Origin: Dasypus novemcinctus
Taxonomy: Eukaryota; Chordata; Mammalia; Cingulata; Dasypodidae
Reading direction: 5' to 3'
NCBI RefSeq assembly: GCF_030445035.2
Contig: NC_080695.1
Coordinates: 620,001-684,000 of the forward strand
DNA: 64,000 nt
Below are positions 53,140-64,000 of this stretch, piece after piece. Position numbers and translations under genes: made by a program. The number at the start of each line of letters is the position of its first letter. Position 1 is the stretch's first letter. The notes under the pieces were generated by a model. The model was not told where the DNA came from and did no database searches. It was given only the letters and a program-made list of their open reading frames with translations.

Positions 53140-56100
53140 GCTGGGCCGCCACAGGTCCTGGGGCCCCCTGAACGTCGCCAGCCCACGAGGGAAGACTGGC
53201 GGGTGGCGCTGGAGAAGCACCCAGGCTTCCGCGAGACGGCGGGGGGACGGGCTCGGATCCCAGCTCTAAGGGCACAAGCTCTGTGGCCCTCAGCAAGTTC
53301 CTCGGCCTCTCTGGGCCTCCAAGTCCTCGAGCTCTAGGAACGAAAAGGCAGGGACCAGCTGGATGGCAGGGAGCTGGGAGGGGAGCCCTCGGTCCCGGGC
53401 CTGCGACCCGGCAGGGGCCAGACCCCATGGGGACGTGCGCCGCTGCGGGTGCCTGCAGCCCAGAGGCCCACCCGGGTGTCCTCCAGCAGCCGGCAGCCCC
53501 AGACTCCAGCCCCCAAGGCCGCCCCGGCCGGGAGCCCACCCTGCGGCACAGCCCGAGCCAACCCAGGGCTCCTTCCTTCCTGTCCTCCAGGGCGATCGGG
53601 GCCCTGGCTGCCAGCTGGGGGCGGCCGCTGGGTGCAGGCGGCCGTGGTGAGCCTCAGCAGGGGCTGCGCCAGCCGGACCTCCCGGCGTCTGCGCCAGGGC
53701 CTCCACCCACCCGCCCTGGAGCCTGCCACGTGCCCCTGCCCTGGCACCCCCGCAGGGGCTGACCCGCTAGGCCTGGCCCACCCTGTCAAGCCGCTGCCGC
53801 CCCTTGGCCCTTTAGGTCGCCCACCCCGTCCCCAGCTTCCCGCTTGCTCCCCGTCAGGCCCCCGAGGCACAGGGACGGACGTCCAGGCTTAGGGGACGGC
53901 GGTGAAGGAACCCGGAAGTGTGACTTGCACCTGTTGGAGGCCCAGAGCTGGGGGCAGAGCGGGGTACAGGTGGGGGTCAGGGGTGCTGCTGGCGGGGGTG
54001 TCCCCCAACCCCTCTGCAAAGAGGAAAGCTTGGTGCCCTCTGCCTGGTGGCCTGCGCGGTGGGCCTGGAGGGGCCGCTCCTGAGGCCGAGGCGCTGGGGG
54101 TGGGGGTGGGGGTGGGCTGTGTGTCCTAGTGGGGTGGGGGGCTGGGGGTGGGGGCAGGAAATATGAGGCTGGCGGCTCTGCTCTTTGTGCCAGGGCCCCC
54201 CCTCGCCAGGCACAATCTAGCATGAATTTCAAGGCCGCCCCAGCAGTAAGGCCCCAGCCTGGGGTCACTTCTGAGCCGGCCCTGGGGGGGGGGGGTCCCC
54301 AGGAGCCCAGCCCCGCCCCCACCCGGTCTCGGACCTCGCTGCGTGGGCTACACCTGGCCCTACACCTGGCTCCATCTGAGGAGCACAAAGGGGCCCCAGG
54401 ACCTCCCCATGCCCTCTCAGCCCCCCAAGCCAGGGCGCTCCCATGAAAGCCTCCTCTGAACCCCACCCGCCGCCCGGGACTGCGGGGCACAGACTTAACC
54501 CCGACACCCGGCTCTGCCCACACGGACACCCCTGCCGGGCGCCTGGGCCCCAGGGGCGACCAGAGAACATTCCGGAAACCCCACTGACTGCAGGGCCTGG
54601 GAGCCTGGCCTGGGGGCGGTGCCCCGCTCGCCCCACTGGCTGTCGGGAAACTCCGAAGGACCCCGATTGGCCTCAGGGCCGGGGGGCGCCATAGGGGCGT
54701 GGCCCGCGGGGGACCCCAACCCCTGCTCACTGCCTTCCCGCTCACCGGGTCCGCCTGTGCCGCTGCCCCGTGCCAGGGCCGTCGGGGTCCCCGCCCAGCT
54801 CGGGTGGGCCGCGGGCCGCAGGGGGGTCCCCGGCTCGGCGCTCTGGAGGGTCGGGGCCCCGCGGGTCCGGATTCGCGCTGGGCTGGGCCGCCCCGCCCTC
54901 TCCCACCCTCCCGCCGGACGCGGCCTTAAGACGGGGACCCCCCACCCGAGCGCCAGCTGACCCGGGAGGAGCCCCCTCCCTCGCACAGCCCCCCACGTGG
55001 TGCTCCCCACGCGGCTCTGCCCTCCCCCACGGCCCCAAGTTGGCCTTTGGTGCGAGGCGGCTGCGCGCGGGTCCCCTTCCTGCGCCCCCAGAAGGGCCGC
55101 TGGTTGGCTGCGACCTGGGCGGCCTGGGGAGGGCCTGTGCACTGCACACACGCACACGCTCATGCTCACGCGTGCACACTCACAGGTTCACACGCACACG
55201 CTCATGCTCACGCGTGCACACTCACAGGTTCACACGCACACACGCTCATGCTCACGCGTGCACACTCACACGTTCACACGCACACGCTCATGCTCACGCG
55301 AGCACACTCACAGGTTCACACGCACACACCCACACGCTGGCGCAGGCGCCCCCAAGGCCCCTCCTCCTCCCTCGGTCTGGCCAGGGGTCATGGGGCGCCC
55401 TAAGTCCTGCGCCTCACGCACCCGGGGGCGTGCTGGAGAGGGAGCTCCTGTGGACACGTCCCCGCCCCCGCCCCCGGCTCCCCAGGTTTGGACTAAGGCC
55501 CGGGGGTCTCCTCCCCCCGCGAGTGAGAGCAACCCGCCCCCCCGCGTGCCAGGCGCCCCGTCCACCACCTCCCCCCCCCCCCCCCCCCCCGCCCCTGCGG
55601 AGTTCCTCTTCCCACCATGGCGGGGAGGCAGCGGGGAGACAACAAGGCACAGGGAGAGATCGGGGCAGAGGGTGGGTGGCGGGGCGGGGGGGGGGGGCGA
55701 GGAGGGGCCGCTGGCGGAGGAGGGGGCGGGGGCTTCAGCGCGGGCTCTTAACGCGGCAGGAGCTGGGTTGAAATTCAAGGAACACTCTCCCTGTGGGCTG
55801 CAGCTGCGGGCCGGGGTCTGCTAAGTAACCCGCAGTGGGCGTGGCTCGCGGGGACCGCGGGGGGCCCCTGGCCGGCGGGGTCCGGGAAAGGAAGGGCTGA
55901 GCCGCCGTGGGGACGCCGCGGCTTTCCCGGGGAGGCCTCGAGCACGGCGCTCGGCAGTGTGCGGGTCACTGCGGGGAACAGGCGCCCAGCTGCCCGCCCG
56001 CGCAGCCCCAGGCCGGCCCCGCCCGCGCCCCCTCCCCGCGGTCCCCGCTTGTCCCCCAGCCCCGCCTCTGCGGCCCCTCCCGCAGCACGAGGTTGTGCCG

Positions 56101-57940
56101 GCTGTGCCGAGCACGGGGTGCGGCGCCTCATCCAGGGCGGGTCCTCAGGAGGCGCTGCGGGGCCAGTGGGGAGGGGGAGGAGGGGGCGCTGAGGCCCGGA
56201 GCCCCCAGGACTTCTTCCATCCCTCCCTCCCCCCGTCCTATGGACTCTGCTCCCAGGACCGCGACGGGCTCAGGGACCCTTGGGGAGACCGCGGCAGAGC
56301 CAAGGGGACCCAGGCACCCTGGCCACAAACCCCAAGGAGCAGGGCGGGGCCAGTGCCGCCTCCTCCAGGAGGCCTTCCGGGGTCCCTGCAGGAGGGGGTG
56401 TCTGCTCAGAGTGGAAGTGCCACCCTGAGGCCCAGGCCCCAGGAGGCCTGAGTGCCACACCCAACCGTGGCCACCCAGGGATCAGACGGGCACCACATGC
56501 CACAGCCCCACCCCGCAGGCCTGTGCCTGCGCCAAGCTGGACCCCGAGTTTGACGGGGGCCAGTGGAGCCGGGACTGTCCCGCCCGAGCCCAGCTCCTCC
56601 CCAGCTCTACACCACCGCCAGGGCTGGCAGGTCCTCTGAGACCCTCTAGGTATACCACCCGGCTAGAGGTGGGGAAACTGAGGCACAGGGGCAGAGACCC
56701 CAGTCCATCCCGAGGACGCCACTTCCCAGGGCTCTGGCTGGTCTCCTTCCACTGACCCAGAGCAGCCCCTGCTGTGACCTTAGCCCTTGACCAGAGCCCA
56801 TCCCCCATGGGCGGGGATACGCCCACACCTGCAGCTGCCCCTCCTCCCCCCAGGGCCTCCCACCTGGAAGGAACCCGCCCGGCCCGGGCACCTGATGCAG
56901 AGTGGGCAGGGAGTCCTATGACTGGGCAGGGGTCCCACGACCCCTTGCCATCCTCAGTCCCCACAGGTTGGGAGAGGGACCCCATCCCTCCCAGCTCACG
57001 GACCTACAGGACTTGGGGATCCCCCCACGCTGCACCACAGGGTCCCGGCCTGCTGTCCAGAGGAGCCCCAAATGAGGCGGCTGGGCCTGGGGTCCCGGGG
57101 GGCTGGCACCGGCCTCTTCTGCTCCCCCCTTCACCCCTGCCTGTCCTCTGCGATGGAGCCACAGGCCACCAGGTCATGAGGCAGGGCCCCGCTCAGCGAG
57201 ATGCCGAGATAACCCCTGAACGGATGTCCTGGCCTCACCACGCGGCCGGGAGGAGGGGGCTGCTTCCGGCTGTGGGGACTGGCTCCAGCTCCCCCAGACT
57301 GTTTCCTCATCTGACAAGGAGCCCCTCCCTCTGCTAAGGGGGGGAGGGCTGAGGGAGGCAGTGTCCTGCGAGTCAAGGACCTCAAGGATCCAGAAGGCGT
57401 GGCAGGGGTCGCCCTGCATGTGCCCACCCCACAGAGCAGCCCCGCTCCTCCGAGGCCCACGGGCACTGATTCCCCCACTCCGTGTCCCCCTGGGGACGTG
57501 CGTTGGGGTGAGAGCAGCAGGCGAGAGACTCGCTCACCACAGTGCCTGGGGAGCAAGCAGCCCCTGGGTGCAGCCGTGCCTGAAGGCCTCCTGGGAGCTC
57601 TGATTTGCATCTGGGAAGAGGTGAGCTCTGCAGAGGGGGTGCCGGGGGATGCATCCTGGTGCAGGAAACCAGCCAGCTGCTGAGAGAGGGTCATCCAAAC
57701 ACCCAAGGGGGAACCCAGCCCCCCACACAGCCTGGCCCCTTTCGGGATCTCAGCCCTGCCTGGGCCTGGGTGGGGGGCGAGCTCCACTTGCTGGGCCCAC
57801 CCTCGGACCTGTGTGCCCCGAGGTGGTGACTGGAGGTGGGCAACCTTGCCAGGGCCCTGGGTCTGGACCACCCACTTCCAGCCCCTCCCCCAGCCCCACC
57901 CAGGCCTGGAAGGATTAATGGGGAGGGGGGAGCGTGCTGG
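53140..57940. other. GC-rich intergenic DNA upstream of tryptase gene
   Basis: No protease exon motif, tRNA or known repeat. It is CpG-dense at about 54,600-56,200. It contains a minisatellite (55,142-55,330) and a run of 20 C (55,571-55,590). The many long frames overlap each other and have no splice or domain support. Confidence 0.55.
55142..55330 (+). repeat. 42-44 bp minisatellite, about four units
   Basis: The core gctcatgctcacgcg starts at 55,158, 55,200, 55,244 and 55,286, embedded in alternating CA/CG dinucleotides (cacacgcacacgct). Confidence 0.95.
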
Positions 57941-57963
57941 GCAGAGAGCAGCAGGCGGACAGG
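57911..57963 (+). promoter_or_regulatory. probable promoter and non-coding exon 1 of tryptase gene
   Basis: An AT-rich GATTAAT at 57,912-57,918 in otherwise GC-rich DNA, then a short segment ending in gcggacagg with donor GTGAGG (57,964-57,969). An intron of 134 bp ends cgtccag at the ATG. It fits the family layout; the exact start is inferred. Confidence 0.5.
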
Positions 57964-58097
57964 GTGAGGCCCAAGCTCTGAGCCTGAGACTCCGCCCAGA
58001 CCCGAGACCCCCGAGGCTGACCGGGTCCCTGGGCCCCTGATCCCTGGGCCTGGCCCCGCCCGCGGCGTTCAGGCTGCCCCCTCCTTGCTCCGTCCAG

Positions 58098-59729
<1,632 letters not shown>

Positions 59730-59872
59730 GGGGCCTCGGTCGCGGTCCCCATCAGCGCCGCTGTCCCCCACCCTTCCCGGCCCTGCCCCAGCCAGCACCC
59801 TGCCCCGAGCCCCCCCCCCCCGCCCCCTTGGGCCCTCCCCTGCCCGGAGCCCCAAGCCCCTCCTGCCGTGTC

Positions 59873-59878
59873 ATTAAA
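59873..59878 (+). terminator. poly(A) signal of tryptase gene
   Basis: ATTAAA 144 bases after the TGA stop, following a C-rich 3' UTR. Confidence 0.85.
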
Positions 59879-59889
59879 GTGCATGAAGA

Positions 59890-60495
59890 GCGGCCTCGGC
59901 TGCCCAGGTGCCTCCGTGGTGGGGTCGCTGACCAGGGGGGCGGGGCAGCTGCCGCCCGCTGCTGGGTGGGGTCCCCTCCCCCGCACACGCCGCCCTCCTT
60001 TCCCTTTTGGGGGCTGCGTCAGGAAAGCGGGAAAATGAGAGGCGCAGCCATGAGGTCGATGGGGACCCGCCCCCGGGTGGCCCCTCCCTCCCCCATCGCT
60101 GGCCGTCTCCCCCTCTGCCTCCAGGTCCCATGTGTGCACACCTGGGCGCAAGATAGCCTGGGGGTCCCGCTGTCCCCTGCTGGGCCTGGCCCTCCCCCTG
60201 CACTCTGGTGGCCCCCACGTGCTGCGTGGGCCCCGGGGCCTTTTGTTCGGGTGGCCCTCCCTGGGTGACGACTTTCCAGCTGCTAACAGGGGACCCTGGG
60301 TGCCTCCAATTCGGGGTGGGTGTGAAGGACCCAGGGAGGGGCTGAGTGCTGGGCCGGGGCCTCCTTGGTCTCCTGGGCGCTGCCCACTGGGGTCTCCCCC
60401 ACCCCCAGCGACGCAGGTGCCTGCCGGTGCCGAAATCCTCCCTCGGCCACTTTCCAGCAGGTGGGGGGAGGCTCTCAGTGGGGGGTTTGCGTGTG
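59890..60495. other. intergenic DNA downstream of tryptase
   Basis: GC-rich, with no motif recognised. Confidence 0.55.
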
Positions 60496-61000
60496 TTGCT
60501 TTTTTTTTTGCATTAAAAAAATGTATTCACGTGTACCACACATACATAAACATACATAAAGACTAAGTGTGTAGTAACAGGTGTGAATTTACACATCAAG
60601 CCTACAGACCATCCTACGTGACATCACACGTCACCCTGCCAGCAATACCGTGCTTGTTGTGGAACATTTTAACTAATGATTAAAGAGCATCCTCGAAGTA
60701 TTCCAACTACCCAAAGTATCTTACACTGGGTGTATTTCCCCCACCCACCATATTCTTATTATTATTTTTCACATCATTTATACATGAACATACATGAACA
60801 AGTGTATGGTAAAAGTTGTGAACTTACAAAGCAAAGATACATAACATCATACACGGTCCCACATATCAACCCTCCACCGACACCTTGTATTGTTGTGAGA
60901 CATTTGTTAAAAATGATAAAAGAACATTGTCAAAATCTTACTACTAACAATAGACCATATATCACATTTGGTGTATTTTTCCCCAACTCACCCTATTATT

Positions 61001-61367
61001 TTTTTTTTTAAAGATTTATTTATTTATTTAATTTCCCCCCCTCCCCTGGTTGTCTGTTCTTGGTGTCTATTTGCTGCGTCTTGTTTCTTTGTCCGCTTCT
61101 GTTGTCGTCAGCGGCACGGGAAGTGTGGGCGGCGCCATTCCTGGGCAGGCTGCTCTTTCTTTTCCCGCTGGGCGGCTTTCCTCACGGGCGCACTCCTTGC
61201 GCGTGGGGCTCCCCCACGCGGGGGACACCCTTGCGTGGCACGGCACTCCTTGCGTGCATCAGCACTGCGCATGGCCAGCTCCACACGGGTCAAGGAGGCC
61301 CGGGGTTTGAACCGCGGACCTCCCATATGGTAGACAGACACCCTAACCACTGGGCCAAAGTCCGTTT
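61001..61367 (-). mobile_element. DAS SINE, full length
   Basis: Minus orientation with T-run at 61,001, DAS body, B-box complement gggtttgaacc and A-box complement cactgggcca. 10-bp target duplication ccctattatt at 60,991-61,000 and 61,368-61,377. Confidence 0.93.
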
Positions 61368-61454
61368 CCCTATTATTATATTATTATTATTTTTAATATA
61401 TTTTTTATTGATTTTTAAAAGATACATAGATCACACAAAATGTTACTTTAAAAA

Positions 61455-61725
61455 ATATAGGAGGAGGAAGCGGCTGTGGCGCCATCAGCTGGGCTCCCGT
61501 CTACCACGTGGGAGGCGCTGGGGTCGCATCCCAGGGCCTCCGTGTGCAGGCAGCTCGCCCACACGCCGCAGAGAGCCACCGGCCCACAAGCGCCGTGGAG
61601 AGCCCACTCGGCAAGGTGACGCAACAATAACGGAGACAAGTAAAAACACAGAAGAGCGTGCGAGGAATGGACACACAGCAGACAGCAAGCAAGCCGCAAG
61701 GGGGCAGGGAAGTTAAAAATATAAA
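61455..61725 (+). mobile_element. divergent DAS-related SINE
   Basis: The head aagcggctgtggcgccatca with a cgtctaccacgtgggaggcg core and B-box-like GGTCGCATCCC, then a tail with aaaacacagaagagcgtgcg. It is clearly related to the other DAS SINEs but the tRNA-like boxes differ, so it is probably a separate subfamily. Confidence 0.75.
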
Positions 61726-63119
61726 TGTATAGGAGGTTGCATTATGCTCCACTCCCCACATACCCCCATGATTATTTTTTAAATATATTTTTATCACAGA
61801 AATTTTAAACTTACAAAACAATCATGCATATGTGCAGGATTCCCATACAAGAATCCTCTATCAACACACCACACCATGGTGGAACATTTGTTGAGATAAT
61901 ATCATCAGGTTGTTACCAGGTTCATAGCGTACATTTGGCACATCTCTTCCTCACGTCCCCATTATCAGCACAGTGTGTCTTTGGTTTACATGCATGAATA
62001 TTACATTATTACTGCTCACCACAATCCATAGGTCACTCCAGCTGTATTGTTCCATGCTTCTCCACATTCCCACCACCCTGCAGTAGTGATGTACATCTGC
62101 TCTAGCTCTCAAAGGACACTCTTGTATCTGTATCATCAACCACAATTCTCATCCACCTCTCGGTTGACTGTGCTGTTCAGTCCCTAGTAGATTATTCTCC
62201 ACCTTTCTTTCAGTTGGCATTTACATCCCTAGATTACCCTTTTCAGCCAAATTCCGATTTATAAAACAGCTGTTACTATAATATGTTACCATCAATTTGA
62301 CACATTCCCACACTTTCACATTAAAGTTAATTAAAACTTCTTCCTACATTAAACATCAATAGTCCATCTCAGTCCTCTTCTCTCTTTTAAGAATCTACCA
62401 CCTACTACCAAATATTGAAGATATTTTCCTACATTTTCTTCTAGAAGCTTTACGGTCCTTGCTTTTATATTTAGATTTTTTGTTCGTTTTGAGTTAATTT
62501 TGGATAAGGTTTGAGACAGGGGTCCTCTTTCCTACTTTTGGCTATGGATTTCCAGTTCTCTCATCACCATTTGTTGAATGGACTGTTCTGCCCGAGCCTG
62601 GTGGGTTTTACAGGCTGTCAAAAACCACTTGACTGTCCCTGTGAGGTTGTTTCTGAACCATCGGTTTGGTTCCATTGGTCTGTGTGTTTGTCTTTATGCC
62701 AACATCACGCTATTTTACCACTGTACTAGGTAATATAATTTAAAGTCCAGAAGTGGGAGTCCTCCAAACTCACTTTCTTTTTAGGATGTTTCTGCCTATT
62801 CAGGACCCCTTACCCTTCCAAATAAATTGATAATCATGTTTTTCATTTATTTCAAAAACATTGGTGGAATTTTTATTGAGATTACATTCAATCTGTATTA
62901 TCAATTTGGGTAGAAATTACATCCTAATGACATCCAATCTTCAAATCCATGCACGTGGAATGTTCTTCCAATTATTTAGGTCTATTTTTATTTCTTTTAA
63001 CAATGAGTTGTAGTTTTCTGAATACAAGTGTTTTACATCGTTGGGTTAAGTTTATTCCTCAATATTTGCTTTTTTCAGTTGCTATTGTAAATGGAATTTT
63101 TCCCCTTGTCTTCCTCATC

Positions 63120-63450
63120 AGATTGTGCATTATTAGTGCCTTTTAAAGTCTATTTCATCTATATAAGCACAGGCGCACGGTCTTCGTTGTTTGTCGTTGT
63201 TGTTTTTGTTGTTGTTAATGAACGCGTGGACTAGCTCTCTCCAGCCCTTTCGCTTTCACTTTATTGGTATCCTGGGGTCTAAGGTGAGTCTCTTGCTGAC
63301 CACATATAGGTGGCCCCCACCCCAGGACCCCACCCGGGCCCCAGCCCAGGACCACCTCCTCTGCACTGAGCTAACGCCACCTGGAGGACCCGGCTTCCAA
63401 GGAGGCCCTGTGCTGACGGCCGCGTCTCTCTTTTGGGGGCCGTGACCCTC
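63120..63450 (-). repeat. arm of inverted pair with 24,086-24,500
   Basis: Reverse complement of 24,086-24,500, including the GTTGTTTTTGTTGTTGTT stretch and the ggtgagtctcttgctgacca phrase. The L1 junction at its left is the same as in the other copy. Confidence 0.8.
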
Positions 63451-63769
63451 CCAGCGCACCTCCTCTGCCCGGATCTTCCCGGGGCCCCGGCTGGAGGCCC
63501 TGTGTCTGCTCACTTGGTCATGGGGTCAGGCGTTGTCATTTGAGCATCCATGTGTCCCCGGTGGCTGGGCCGGGGGCTCTCCAGGGGCCTGAACCCACCC
63601 CTGGCAGCAGGCGAGGGTCAGCACTGGAAGACCGCATGGCTGAGAGCCAGAATGGGCCAGGCTCCCCCGTGTCCTGCCAGCGGAGCCTGCGGCCTCCAGA
63701 TTTCATGCATTCGTTTTGACGTCCGTCTCGGGACCCTGGCAGCCCTTGATTTCTGTCTGGCTTGACACA
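63451..63769. other. unassigned DNA
   Basis: Moderately GC-rich, with no motif recognised. Confidence 0.45.
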
Positions 63770-64000
63770 CTGGTCTGCCCTCCCCTGTTAAGGACCACCC
63801 ATGCTCTCAGGAAGACACCCTCCCCTCTGTTGGAGAACATATCGGGCCTCCCCGGGAGGAGAGTCCAACACCTTCCCACTCATTATTTTTTATTTTTATT
63901 TTGTGTGTGTGGGGGGGGGGGGTGCACATTTATTGAGCTATATATTTTTTCCATGTCACATTGTAATTTAGTTTTTGTTTTTTATTTTGTACACTTTTTT
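63770..64000 (-). repeat. L1-like 3' UTR piece, reverse complement of 18,173-18,430
   Basis: Shares gagtgggaaggtgttggact and ggtgacatggaaaaaat-type phrases with 18,190-18,300 in opposite orientation. A G-run lies near 63,911-63,921. Cut by the window end. Confidence 0.7.

Larger units (their letters stand above)
60500..63120 (-). mobile_element. L1 remnant with repeated 3' UTR units
   Basis: Minus strand. Related units of about 230-250 bp in the 3' UTR start near 60,520, 60,775 and 61,775 (phrases acatgaacaagtgtatggta, gtgaacttacaaagca). ORF2 sequence follows at 62,390-63,120, heavily broken. Two SINEs interrupt it. Confidence 0.78.

Noticed and set aside
55142-55330. CRISPR-like array
   Set aside because: The units are head-to-tail with no unique spacers, and the DNA is mammalian.

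Overview
This is nuclear DNA from a placental mammal, almost certainly a xenarthran and most likely an armadillo (Dasypus-like). The evidence is a set of tRNA-derived SINEs of armadillo DAS type (A box like TGGCCCAGTGG, B box GGTTCAAACCC, tail ending in AAATAAATAAAT) nested in xenarthran-looking L1 elements. The genes belong to the mast-cell tryptase/mastin serine protease cluster, which in human lies at 16p13.3. All real genes are split into short exons, so almost every long uninterrupted reading frame in this GC-rich DNA is spurious.

Genes. Five members of the family are visible. (1) A mastin-like gene on the minus strand is cut by the left edge of the window (1-648). (2) A dead mastin-like gene lies on the plus strand (6,884-9,349). 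(3) A truncated dead 5' fragment lies on the minus strand (28,805-29,280). (4) A complete mastin-like gene on the minus strand encodes 276 aa (31,464-33,417). (5) A paralogue of number 2 lies on the plus strand and is more decayed (40,811-42,120). At the right is a complete, intact alpha/beta-tryptase (TPSAB1/TPSB2-like) gene of 275 aa (58,098-59,729). All share the family layout: a TATA-like GATAA box or similar, a short non-coding first exon, an intron ending at or next to the ATG, a signal-peptide exon of about 61 bp, then exons carrying His, Asp, the pocket Asp and the Ser.

Layout. Bases 1-12,058 (block A) and about 32,770-44,320 (block B) are two direct copies of one segmental duplication. 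Each holds a minus-strand mastin gene followed by a plus-strand dead mastin. The two dead genes share frameshifts, so the gene died before the duplication. Between the blocks lies a retrotransposon island (12.4-27.3 kb: L1s in both orientations, DAS SINEs, one solo LTR), then a GC-rich stretch with the truncated pseudogene. Right of block B an AT-rich segment (44.4-52.5 kb) was hit by a SINE and two L1s, each with readable target-site duplications. Next to it is a broken betaretrovirus-like ERV (52.55-53.13 kb: LTR, tRNA-Lys primer site, matrix-domain remnant). GC-rich DNA with no recognised gene (53.1-57.9 kb) leads to the tryptase gene, and the window ends in more L1 and SINE debris.

Function. 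The products are secreted granule proteases activated by release of an IVGG N-terminus. The tryptase keeps the whole trypsin-like pocket. The intact mastin keeps its catalytic triad but has Gly-Pro where Asp-Ser is expected at the base of the specificity pocket, which predicts a changed substrate preference. That is the most interesting protein-level observation here.
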